DNA from: Filimonas lacunae | GTDB lineage: Bacteria > Bacteroidota > Bacteroidia > Chitinophagales > Chitinophagaceae | Assembly: GCF_002355595.1 (NCBI RefSeq) | Contig: NZ_AP017422.1 | Coordinates: 2,666,001 to 2,730,000 of the forward strand | Reading direction: 5' to 3' | DNA: 64,000 nucleotides | Part shown: positions 1 to 10,300 of the stretch, piece by piece | Layout of the letters: the number at the start of each line of letters is the position of its first letter | How positions within the stretch are numbered: position 1 is the stretch's first letter | Program-made: the position numbers and the translations under genes | Notes under the pieces: model-generated | What the model was told of the DNA's origin: nothing | Databases searched by the model: none | The model's input: only the letters and a program-made list of their open reading frames with translations

Positions 1-1
1 A

Positions 2-3000
2 GGGTTGGGGTGGAATATAAACCCGGGAAACGTAAACCGCAATATGCGTGGTGTGCCTGATGATTTTAATGGCGATGATACCATGATACATCAGCAGAAC
101 ATGAAACCCAATATTACCTGGGGGGTAAATGTAGGCGGAGATGTGGAGTTTGCAGGTATTAAAAAAGTGCCTGGCCTCAATGTTTCTTTAGGAGCAGCTG
201 TAGGGGTTTCTTTTAATAACTATTTAGGTCCTGCAATGGATCTTGATCTGAAAGCAGGAGCGTCTTATAATATATTAAGCAAGGTGTTATCGGAAAAAAG
301 TGCAGGAGATTCTTTGAAATTAGGCCTAGATGTTAGTTTAAATGCTGATATTAACTCCCGTTATGGTTTTACATTATCTCCGGCTGTTTCCTTAACAGCT
401 TCCGCCTTTGCCAACGAACGTAAAGCCAACCTGGGCTTAACAGCTTCCACCAGCTATAATTCACGAACAGGTATCAAGCAGATGCAGATAGCTGAACAGT
501 GGAGTGTAAGTCGCACAGAGAACAAGCTGAAAATGGAGGCTAAAAAACAGGCTCCTACAGCGCTTGCCGTGAGAATGTATGGTGCGCTTGCTTATTATGA
601 CATGAAAACCATTCATCATTCCTCTTCGTTGGGGGCTGCCTTATGGTCTAATTCTATCACCTTTGCCCGTCCCAGCTATACGCCTTCTATTCGTATGCCG
701 GTTACTAACAATTCCTATACGGGCCGTTTTCAATTGGGTGGCGCACTTTGGGGAGTATATCCTTCGGCCAGTATTGAAGTATATAAGCAAACTGCCAGCA
801 TCAGCGAGCAGGACAGGAAACAGCTGAAACCAATGGTAGGTTATCTGTATTACCAGAAGGCAGTGGATAATGCCAGTGCTGTTATGGACTTTACAAGATT
901 TAATGATAAAGAGGTTACACCTACTACACCTGTAGTATCTGTACCTCAATATACCTATGATATATTTACTATTAATGGCGAAGGCACAGGTGGTAGTATT
1001 CGTGCTTATCGTAACGATCTGGGATATGTAAAAGATAACACCACTACATCCCGCGAAAGCAGTGATGGCGCTGGTGTGGATATTGGTATTCCCGGACATT
1101 ACGGAGCTAACTTTAACACGGTAACTACGCCCAGCACCAGTGGTGATTGGGATAATAATAATAAGTTACGCACCTCCCTGCGTTTTGGAGCAGATCATGA
1201 GAATGCTGAAGCGGTGTATTTCCGCAATCCGGGTGAAAAAAGTGTGATTAACAACGGACAGTATTATAATATAGGAGATGCCGACCTGGTAAGAGTAAAA
1301 CTGGGAGGTTCTGGCAATAGCCCTTCTATAGAGCCGGTACTGGAAAGGTTTTCTAAAACACTATCTCCCCTGGGAGATAGAAGTATGATAACTTCAGATA
1401 ATTCCGGTCGTAAAAAACGTACCCAGGTAATCAGCTATTTAACAGCGGCTGAAGCCCGTAAAATTGGCCTTGACACCAATATTGTAAGTTACCGTTTGCA
1501 AAAACTGGATACACTTTATCGTCCTTTATTTAGCAGTAACAACAGGTTAGAATATTATACTATTTCCAGAACATCAGCTTACCGGAAAAGGCACCACATT
1601 TCGCAAGTAAATGTTACGGAATCCAATGGACAGCGTTATATATATGGTATACCGGTATATAATATTGTGCAAAAAGATTTCACTTTTTCAGTAAATCCTA
1701 CTGATCCGGAGGCCGACCTCGTGGCAGCTGATTCCACAGACATGGAAACTTCTTCTGCAAAAACAGCATCTGGTAGTGGCGTGGATGGATATGTGCAATC
1801 CGTACAAACACCTGCTTATGCACATTCTTTTTTATTAACCGGGTTGCTTAGCCAGGATTATGTAGATGTAACAGGAGATGGTATTTCGGAAGATGATTTA
1901 GGTACTGCTGTAAAGTTCAATTATACACGTATACGTAATAGCGTTGATAACGATTGGGCGGTGCATAAATGGCGTACGCCGCTTACTGCGGGCAAGATGG
2001 CTAATTTTAATGCCGGCAACCGATCAGAAAGTAAAGATGACAAGGGGATAGTTTCTTATGGCGAAAGAGAATCGTGGTATGTACATTCCATTGAATCAAA
2101 AACAATGATCGCTTTATTTACCCTCGGCGATCGTAAAGATGCCAAAGGGCCTAAATCGGCTTATGGTTATATTGATACCAATGACGTTTCTGCAAAATGC
2201 CTGAAGCGTATTGACTTATATAATAAAGCCGATTTACAATCAAATGGCCTGGCCAAAGCCAAACCTGTGAAATCGGTGTTTTTTGCTTATAGCTATAAAC
2301 TATGTCCTGGCACACCAGATAATGCAACTGCCGGTAACGGTAAGCTTACACTGGATAGTGTGTATTTTACTTTTAACGGCCAGTCGCGTAATTTCAAAAA
2401 CAGGTATGTTTTTTCATATGCCAATGGCGCCCAGGATAATCCATCCTGGTCGTACAATGGCTCCGACCGTTGGGGTACCTATAAGCCATCTGTGCAAAAC
2501 CCTGAGGGTATGAAGAATAGTGACTATCCTTATAGTTTACAGGATAGTGCAGCTAAAAATACTATCGACAATAACGCCGGAGCATGGATGTTAAAAAAGA
2601 TTCTATTGCCTTCCGGTGGCCAGATAGAAGTAGATTATGAGTCTGATGACTACGCTTTTGTGCAAAATAAACGTGCAATGGATATGATGCAGGTTGCCGG
2701 CTTTGGTGCTGATTCTGTGCATTGCAAAACCGGCTTGTATAGTGCATCTGGTTTAAGTGGCATTGTAGATCATCAATACCTGTTTATCAAAGTGCCTCAA
2801 AGGGTTGCTTCCCGTACAGATGCCTTTAATAAATACCTGGATGGGGTAAGTCAGCTTGCAGTAAAGCTAATGGTAAGCATGCCTAAGTATCCTGAATACC
2901 TTACTTCGTATGCAACGGTAGCCGACTACGGCACCCTGGGCTCGGGTGACACTATCTGGGTGCGCATGAATTCAGTAGCGGGTTTAAGTCCGCTATCGTT

Positions 3001-6000
3001 AACAGCTGTGGAATATCTGCGCGAGCAATTGCCGGGGCAGGCGTTTCCGGGGTATGATGTATCGGAAAGTGGTGGAATTAAGCAGGTTGGCGAAATGCTG
3101 GCCGGAATGCTCAATGCTATTACTACTGCATTCAGTAACCCGGTAAATGTTTTACGTAGTAAAGGGTATGCCATGGCGGTGAATGTGCAAAAATCATTTG
3201 TTCGTCTCAACGATCCGGATGGCTTTAAATATGGTGGTGGTTATCGCGTAAAAGCCGTTCGTTTAAAAGACAACTGGACAGCAATGACAGGTCAATATAA
3301 TTCTGTATACGGTCAGAAGTATGATTATACTACTACTGAAACGGCATATGGTGTTACACGTACTATCAGTAGTGGAGTTGCCTCTTATGAGCCTTCTATG
3401 GGTGGTGAAGAAAATCCTTTCCAAACCTCTGTACAAATCAGCAGCAAGCTGCCTTTAGGGCCTGCTTCTTATGGTGCTATTGAAATGCCGGTGCTGGATG
3501 CATTCTTCCCGTCGCCATTAGTAGGTTATAGTAAAGTTACTGTAAAGGCTATCAACAATATATTGGGTAATGATACCCTGCACAAATCAAGATCGGGAAT
3601 AGGTAAACAGGTAACTGAGTTTTATACAGCTAAAGATTATCCGGTGTATTATACTAATACATCGCTCGATCCTGCATCTGATAAGCAACAGCATTCTTCT
3701 TCTACATTAAGCTTCTTTAATAAAACGTCCATCGACCGTCGTGCTGTTTCCCAGGGCTTCCTTGTAGCAACTAACGATATGCATGGTCAAACAAAATCAC
3801 AATCTTCATACGCCGAAACGGATTCGAACAGCCGCATTGCCTACCAGGAATACTTTTATAAAAACACAGGTGGCAATGGATTAGAGGAGAAGTTTGATTT
3901 TGTATCTGCCGCTCAGGGGGGAGTAGTAACCCAGGGAAATATGGGAGTAGATGTGGAACTGATGACTGATGCCCGTGAGTTTATGGCCAAAGGGAATAGT
4001 TTTGAAATACAGGGACAGGTAGATCTGTTTCCGGTGTTGTTTCCTTTCTGGATTCCTTTTATCTGGCCCGTATTTGGCTCCAGCGAAAATACCTACCGTG
4101 CAGTTACTACTACCAAAGTAATCACCTATCACAGCGTACTGGATAGTATGGTAATGGTAGATAAAGGAAGCATGGTGAGTACTAAAAATATGCTATATGA
4201 TGCCGAAACGGGCATGCTGGTAGTAAGTAAAACCAATAACCAGTTTAACCAGGCTGTTTATAACACCAGCTATCCGGCTTATTGGGCGTATGGTGGTATG
4301 GGACTGGCTTATAAGAATATCAATGCTGTGTATACCGGTATAAATTTTAATGATGGAAAAATAACGAATGCGAGCTTTAATGATTCAATACTGGAAAGTG
4401 GTGATGAAGTATATATTCTCAATGCGGGGGCTGCGGCCGATGTATGTGCCAGTACCTCATCTGATACACTTACTAGACTTTGGGTATTTAACAAAAACAA
4501 AAATCTTACATCATTAGCCAGTGCCAACGATTATATTTTCCTGGATTATAAAGGAAATACTTATAGCAGAACCGGGGTGTCGTTCCGGATTGTAAGGAGC
4601 GGTAAACGGAATATGTTAAGCGCAACCATTGGGCAAATAATAAGCATGAGCAACCCGGTGATGAAAGGGGCGGATAGTATTGCCAGGTTACAACCTGATG
4701 CGGGGGGTAAAGTGATCAATGCCAGTGCAGTGGAGTATAAAGAGAAATGGCAGACTGACAATGATGTAATTAAGAAATACGTGAAGGTTACAGACAACCT
4801 GGCTTGTGTTATTAAAGAGGTGGTTGATTGTAATGGTTACCTGGAAAAAAGCATTAACCCTTATGTAAAAGGGCTGATGGGTAATTTTACCAGCTGGCGT
4901 AGCCTGGTGTTTTACGGCAGCAGGGCAGAAAGCGATCCGGCTTCTGTTACCAACATCTCCAAAAACGGGTACCTGGATAATTTTACTTATTACTGGAAAT
5001 TTAATACAACTAAAAACCTGTTTCCCGATACGGCTAATTCCAAATGGGTTTGGAATAGCCAGATTACCCGTGTTAATTCAAAAGGGCAGGAGGTGGAGAA
5101 TAAAAATGCCCTGAATATTTACACTTCGGCCCAATATGGCTATAATAAAAGCCTGCCTGTAGCTATTGCCAATAATGCGAGGAGCTATGAGATGGCCTAT
5201 ACAGGTTTTGAAGATGCTACTTACAAGGAAAGCCTGGGAAGCGACAATAGTTACTCCTGTGAAATAAAACACGTTGATTTTGCAACTATTGGAAGGCTGG
5301 TGAATACAGATACCACCAGTATTACAGCGCATACTGGTAAATATGTTATGGCAGTGCCGGCTTATAGCAATGGCATGAAAGAGTTTGTTATAACTACTGA
5401 ACCCGCCGATTCTGTTTCGCTGAAATTTACAACAGACACCGGCAGAACATTAACAGATCCGGGTACTTTCCTCAATTTCTTTAACAGAAGTGATTCTTCT
5501 ATTGAGTATACAGTTGGAAACTTTAGTGATGTGTATATTAACAATTCTTTTGTTCAACGTCAGTTTAAAGGTAATGAGTGGGTAAGAGAGTATCAGTACA
5601 ACTATAGTACTACCCAGTATTTTAAAGTAGATACTAAAGGCACCCATATGGTTTCCGTGTATAGAAATAATACCATGGAGGGTATGAGTATTAACGCATG
5701 GTTATATGATGAAAAAGATAACCTGGTGAGTTTGACAAAAATTAATGGAGATCAATCCCAGTATTTAACCTGGTCAGATTACACCTGTTGCCTGGATAAA
5801 GGTATTTATAAGCTGATTTCTTCTGGTAGTGGTTATTATTACTTTTCATGTGGCGTAATTAACGGACCGGAGTGTGAAGATCAGCAGTATGACGCGGTTG
5901 ATTTTAATTATGCTTCCTTTGATAATAACACAGTGGTTGGTTACAAAAGCAACAATACCCGCAATGGATGTGTAACTACCGTTCCAATTGCATCTACTGC

Positions 6001-6478
6001 TTCTATGCTCAACCCTGTATATAACGTTGTTATGGGTAAGAAAATGCTTTTCAGTGCATGGGTAAAAAGAAGTTCAGCTACACCGGGAAGAGTGTTGCTG
6101 GTGTATGATAATTATGAAATAGATACCCTTGATGCAGCTGGTCCGGTGATAGATGGCTGGCAGCGTATAGAAGGTGATTTTACTGCACCTGCCGGCACTA
6201 CTAAAATGTCAGTTCTATTTATGAATCAGGCAGAAAATGATGTACTCTATGTAGATGATGTTCGTATGCATCCATATAATGCCAACATGAAAAGCTATGT
6301 GTACGATCCGGTGAACCTTCGCATGGTAGCCGAACTGGATGCCAACAACTATGCTACTTATTATGAGTACGATGAAGAGGGAGGGCTGATTCGTGTGAAA
6401 GCAGAAACAGTGGAAGGTATTAAAACAATCAGTGAAACGCGTAGCGCTAAACAAAAAAACATAACCACCATACAATAA
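2..6478 (+). CDS. Giant RHS-linked secreted protein, 5' end missing
   Basis: The frame is open from the first bases of the window, so the gene is truncated at its 5' end; the TTG at position 5 is only an apparent start. About 2,157 residues are visible. The visible N-terminal part (about residues 30-170) has alternating hydrophobic/glycine segments resembling beta-barrel or beta-solenoid strands. Near the C terminus (about residues 1990-2090) is a carbohydrate-binding-like jelly-roll segment ending in LYVDDVRMHPYN. The extreme C terminus has an RHS-like YVYDPVNLRMVAELDANNYA stretch with a YYEYDEEGGL motif. Such proteins commonly precede RHS genes in Bacteroidota. It lies 6 bp upstream of the next gene and probably forms one operon with the RHS toxin gene. 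I infer surface export or toxin-delivery support; no enzymatic motif was recognised. Confidence 0.75.
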   Translation, partial: GLGWNINPGNVNRNMRGVPDDFNGDDTMIHQQNMKPNITWGVNVGGDVEFAGIKKVPGLNVSLGAAVGVSFNNYLGPAMDLDLKAGASYNILSKVLSEKSAGDSLKLGLDVSLNADINSRYGFTLSPAVSLTASAFANERKANLGLTASTSYNSRTGIKQMQIAEQWSVSRTENKLKMEAKKQAPTALAVRMYGALAYYDMKTIHHSSSLGAALWSNSITFARPSYTPSIRMPVTNNSYTGRFQLGGALWGVYPSASIEVYKQTASISEQDRKQLKPMVGYLYYQKAVDNASAVMDFTRFNDKEVTPTTPVVSVPQYTYDIFTINGEGTGGSIRAYRNDLGYVKDNTTTSRESSDGAGVDIGIPGHYGANFNTVTTPSTSGDWDNNNKLRTSLRFGADHENAEAVYFRNPGEKSVINNGQYYNIGDADLVRVKLGGSGNSPSIEPVLERFSKTLSPLGDRSMITSDNSGRKKRTQVISYLTAAEARKIGLDTNIVSYRLQKLDTLYRPLFSSNNRLEYYTISRTSAYRKRHHISQVNVTESNGQRYIYGIPVYNIVQKDFTFSVNPTDPEADLVAADSTDMETSSAKTASGSGVDGYVQSVQTPAYAHSFLLTGLLSQDYVDVTGDGISEDDLGTAVKFNYTRIRNSVDNDWAVHKWRTPLTAGKMANFNAGNRSESKDDKGIVSYGERESWYVHSIESKTMIALFTLGDRKDAKGPKSAYGYIDTNDVSAKCLKRIDLYNKADLQSNGLAKAKPVKSVFFAYSYKLCPGTPDNATAGNGKLTLDSVYFTFNGQSRNFKNRYVFSYANGAQDNPSWSYNGSDRWGTYKPSVQNPEGMKNSDYPYSLQDSAAKNTIDNNAGAWMLKKILLPSGGQIEVDYESDDYAFVQNKRAMDMMQVAGFGADSVHCKTGLYSASGLSGIVDHQYLFIKVPQRVASRTDAFNKYLDGVSQLAVKLMVSMPKYPEYLTSYATVADYGTLGSGDTIWVRMNSVAGLSPLSLTAVEYLREQLPGQAFPGYDVSESGGIKQVGEMLAGMLNAITTAFSNPVNVLRSKGYAMAVNVQKSFVRLNDPDGFKYGGGYRVKAVRLKDNWTAMTGQYNSVYGQKYDYTTTETAYGVTRTISSGVASYEPSMGGEENPFQTSVQISSKLPLGPASYGAIEMPVLDAFFPSPLVGYSKVTVKAINNILGNDTLHKSRSGIGKQVTEFYTAKDYPVYYTNTSLDPASDKQQHSSSTLSFFNKTSIDRRAVSQGFLVATNDMHGQTKSQSSYAETDSNSRIAYQEYFYKNTGGNGLEEKFDFVSAAQGGVVTQGNMGVDVELMTDAREFMAKGNSFEIQGQVDLFPVLFPFWIPFIWPVFGSSENTYRAVTTTKVITYHSVLDSMVMVDKGSMVSTKNMLYDAETGMLVVSKTNNQFNQAVYNTSYPAYWAYGGMGLAYKNINAVYTGINFNDGKITNASFNDSILESGDEVYILNAGAAADVCASTSSDTLTRLWVFNKNKNLTSLASANDYIFLDYKGNTYSRTGVSFRIVRSGKRNMLSATIGQIISMSNPVMKGADSIARLQPDAGGKVINASAVEYKEKWQTDNDVIKKYVKVTDNLACVIKEVVDCNGYLEKSINPYVKGLMGNFTSWRSLVFYGSRAESDPASVTNISKNGYLDNFTYYWKFNTTKNLFPDTANSKWVWNSQITRVNSKGQEVENKNALNIYTSAQYGYNKSLPVAIANNARSYEMAYTGFEDATYKESLGSDNSYSCEIKHVDFATIGRLVNTDTTSITAHTGKYVMAVPAYSNGMKEFVITTEPADSVSLKFTTDTGRTLTDPGTFLNFFNRSDSSIEYTVGNFSDVYINNSFVQRQFKGNEWVREYQYNYSTTQYFKVDTKGTHMVSVYRNNTMEGMSINAWLYDEKDNLVSLTKINGDQSQYLTWSDYTCCLDKGIYKLISSGSGYYYFSCGVINGPECEDQQYDAVDFNYASFDNNTVVGYKSNNTRNGCVTTVPIASTASMLNPVYNVVMGKKMLFSAWVKRSSATPGRVLLVYDNYEIDTLDAAGPVIDGWQRIEGDFTAPAGTTKMSVLFMNQAENDVLYVDDVRMHPYNANMKSYVYDPVNLRMVAELDANNYATYYEYDEEGGLIRVKAETVEGIKTISETRSAKQKNITTIQ

Positions 6479-6484
6479 GTATTA

Positions 6485-7321
6485 ATGAAACAGGTGATAA
6501 TGAAATACAGGAAAAGCTGGTGGTGTGTAATGTATTTACTGATGCCTTGCCTGTTGCAGGCACAGGTAAGAGATACCCTGGCTGATATTAAAATGTTTGT
6601 GCATGCATGTAACGCCTACAAGCAAATTCCTTTGCAGTTGGAAGTGTTTGTAAAGAATACCTGTAATATACCCCAACAGGATATGGACACTTCTGCTGTA
6701 CGACTGCTGTTTGCAATACAGGAACATGGTAGCTATTTGCAATATGGTGAGGTGGAGCAGTTGGCTAATGATAGTATGGTGCTGATGATTAGCCATAAAG
6801 CCAAACAAATGATTGCGATGCCTTCAGGTAATACGGTGGCCAGGCAGTTATTGCAATCTATAAGTATGCCTGTGGCAGATTCTTCTATTACTCGTATGGC
6901 CGCAAAATATACAGCGGTGCGGTTGCCACATGAGCATGATACGGTAGTATTAGTAGTGACCAGCCGGGCCCTTTTACCGGGAACAGCCTTTCCAAAGGAA
7001 TGCATTATTGTTCGCTCAGTAAAGGCTACCGGGCAGCTGGTGGAAGTAAAGCAAATGAAGCGTACGCTGTACGAGGTGGATGAAGAAGCGTATCGTCAGC
7101 TACAGGCCGATAGTGCCTGGAATGGACGCCTTACCAAGCTGGGGGAGCATTTCATGCTGGTAAAAGAGTTAATACAAACATTTTGCTATAAGCAGGTAAA
7201 GCATGATGGTAAACAGGCGTTGCCTTTACAGGTGAATGACTGCGTTAGCCGGTCTGCTACAGGAAAATTGTTACCTGCTGCGGCTTATGAAGGATATCTG
7301 ATCAGTGAAAATAATCAATAA
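6485..7321 (+). CDS. Small secreted protein between two RHS-family genes
   Basis: This is a 278-residue protein of unknown function. It begins with a typical signal peptide: positively charged MKQVIMKYRK, then a hydrophobic core, then a cleavage-like LLQAQ. The mature part has no motif I recognise; it is mixed alpha/beta with few cysteines. The gene starts 6 bp after the giant RHS-linked gene and ends 13 bp before the preferred ATG of the RHS gene (a GTG alternative for that gene would overlap it). The three genes are therefore probably co-transcribed and may form one export or assembly unit. An in-frame ATG at 6503 is an alternative start. The role is inferred from position only. Confidence 0.7.
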   Translation: MKQVIMKYRKSWWCVMYLLMPCLLQAQVRDTLADIKMFVHACNAYKQIPLQLEVFVKNTCNIPQQDMDTSAVRLLFAIQEHGSYLQYGEVEQLANDSMVLMISHKAKQMIAMPSGNTVARQLLQSISMPVADSSITRMAAKYTAVRLPHEHDTVVLVVTSRALLPGTAFPKECIIVRSVKATGQLVEVKQMKRTLYEVDEEAYRQLQADSAWNGRLTKLGEHFMLVKELIQTFCYKQVKHDGKQALPLQVNDCVSRSATGKLLPAAAYEGYLISENNQ

Positions 7322-7334
7322 AAAACAAGCCCTG

Positions 7335-10300
7335 ATGAAACCCAGGATGTTACTATTAAGACTGCTGTTTGCCCTGTTTATTGTGAACTCTGCTTTCGTT
7401 GCATGGGCACAAAAGGATGGAGGTGTGGTAAAAACGCCGCTTATTTCCAATATGAGTGGCGATAGCTTGGCAACAGCTAATACCTATGCTATTTCGCAAT
7501 CTTATATCCCGGCAACAGGCGGCTGGGAGCTTTCTCCATCCATTACCAATATCATTTCATTGGTGGTGAATGAAGAAACGAATACTTACCTGTCGGCTGA
7601 TTTTACTGCAACTGTAGTAGTAAATATTCAGTATGGCAAGGCCGGTTATGCAGAAAACTCCAAACAGGTATCACTTACCGTAACCTACAGTAAAAGTGAA
7701 GGTGCTAAATACAATGCGCGTAACTATTTTAGTTTTAAAGGCGCCAATTTTGTACGCGTTACTGTAGCTACACCTTCTACAGCAACAGTAGGCGGTGTAA
7801 GCGTAAATAAATTTATCCGTTTACAAAATGAGATGCGGGTTACCAGTTATTACAAACTGAATGCTACCAAAATACCGGTTATTACCCAGCTGCCTGCTAC
7901 AGCCGATGAACTACCTTTAACCTGGCAAACCCCTGTAGATGCTGGTAATAATGGAGTGCAGTTGGAGTGGACCTGGCTGGAAGATGAGTTGAAAAGCACC
8001 TTCTACGATTCAGGAGATACTGTAAACCCCAAGCTGCTATTTCGCCGAAATGCTACCCGTATAGATTTACCCGCGGGCAAAAGCAGCTATAATATTCCTT
8101 TGTTTTACGATGGACAAGGCAAACTATATTACCACATTCGTGCGGTAAATAATGATGCCACCGGTAAACGGACTGATGGCAACTGGTCGGATTTGCAATC
8201 CTACATATTCAAAGGACACAACGACAGCTTAAACTGGCAGGTGTCTACTTCCTTTGCTGAAGAGGGCAAGCGAAAATCGGTGATAGAATACTTTGATGGT
8301 AGTTTACGTGGTCGCCAAACGGTTACCAAAGACAATAGCACCAATAATGTTATTGCAGCCGAAACTTTTTACGATGCTATGGGGCGACCTGCTGTGCAGG
8401 TGTTGCCTGTGCCTGGTATTAACTCGGTTGTTGCTTATACTAAAAACCTGAACCTGTTTAACAACCAGGCCAGTTTTGAAGATCCTGCCAAATATTTCGA
8501 TCTGGAATCCACTTCATTTCCAGGTAGTGCTACACCTGTTATGAAACCGGATAGCAGTGTTGCAGCTTTGTATTATAGTTCCGGCAATGCTGATAAAAAC
8601 AGTAATTCCAATAGCAATATTCCATCGGCAGAAGGCTATCCGTATAGTGTAACGCGTTACACCCCTGATGCTACCGGGCGCATACTATCACAAAGTGGGG
8701 TAGGTGCGGCTATGAAAATGGGTAGTGGACATGAAATCAAGTATTATTATGGAACACCCGCCCAGGAAGAGCTGGATGGACTGTTTGGTACAGAAGCAGG
8801 CGACTTTACACATTACGCCAAGAACATGGTAAAGGACGCCAACGGGCAGATGAGCGTTAGTTATGTGGATATGACTGGCAAAACGGTAGCGACTGCGCTG
8901 GCAGGTGAGGCGCCCGTGGGCGTGAAGGCCTTATTGCCGGATAACACACAATACCCCAACCAATATGCTACATATATTACCCGCAACTTACTGAATAATA
9001 ATGCCAATCTCATTAAAGGTCATAGTGTAGAGTCAGTTACCAGTTTGTTAGTGCCTGCCAAAGGGGTATATAATTTTAATTATGCTTTAACGCCTGCCGC
9101 TTTGTTATTAACATCGTGCCAGGGCCAGCAGCTGAATTATGATTGTAAGTATACCCTGGAAATAACGGTGATTGATGAGTCTGGTGATCATGCTCCCATA
9201 GTAAGGCGGTTTAACAATATAACTGTCAACCTGGAAGATACTTCAGCTACGGTAGCCGAATTTAAAGATGAATCTGGTGTTCCTTCCAATAATATTACTT
9301 TTTCCTACACTTTTGAGCCAGGTTCTTACCTGGTACGGAAAACCCTTAGTATCAGTGATGCTTCGCTGCAGAAGTATAAAGAACTGTTTGTATCAAAAGG
9401 GGTGTGTAAAACCCAGGATCAGTTGATTGATTCGGTATATACCGTTATGAGGGCTGGTTCTGCCTGTGGAGGTGCTACGGCAATAACCTGCCAGTCGTGT
9501 ATGGATTCGTTAGGCAGTTATAATATTTACCGTAATAAGTATATTCAGAATTTAGGGAGCAATTTGCCTTCCGAATCTGCTATACATGCTGCTTATTCGG
9601 CCGATTCTCTGAATTGTAAAGCTTTGTGTGGTAATACTTCACATAGGCTTGAGAGCATCAGATCTATGATGTTGGCGGATATGACGCCTTATACGGGACA
9701 GTATGCAACAGGTAATCCTCCAGCTTCTTACAGTTCTGATATATTATATTATCAGTATGATATATTCTCCACTTTGCCTAACAATGGACTACATCCCTTT
9801 TATAAATATCCGTGGACCACTGATAGTATTCGTACCTATTATCGTGACGCATATGATTCTATAGATCGTTCTATACATCCCGACACTGGTGCCTTATACA
9901 ATGTACTGGATACTCTTTCTGCCAGTGGGTTTGCTTCCCGCTTTACCAGTAGCTGGGCAGAAGCTTTATTACCACACCACCCGGAATATGGCCGGTTGAA
10001 TTTTGCTGAAAAGCACCTGAAAAGAACTTATGACTGGATTGAGGCGTTTAACCAAGACTCAACTTATGCACAGGCGGCAAGTAATGGTCATATTGTTTCT
10101 TCAGGAAGTTTTTTGGTAAGTGTTTTCCTTGACCATCAAGATCCATTTTTTGACGATGCTTTTAGTCCTTCCAATATAAGGACCATGGATTCTATTGTAA
10201 ACCGGTCCGGGTATTATAAAACCAATCTATGGAATATTGCTTATACAAGTGTTATTTGTAATAATATCGCAGATGCTAACAGCCGTGCGAATTGTGAAAG

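Noticed and set aside
6361-6400. Additional AGGGAG double motif
   Set aside because: GAGGGAGGGC occurs at about 6378 but lacks the second AGGGAG in register, so it was not counted with the six mobile-region copies.
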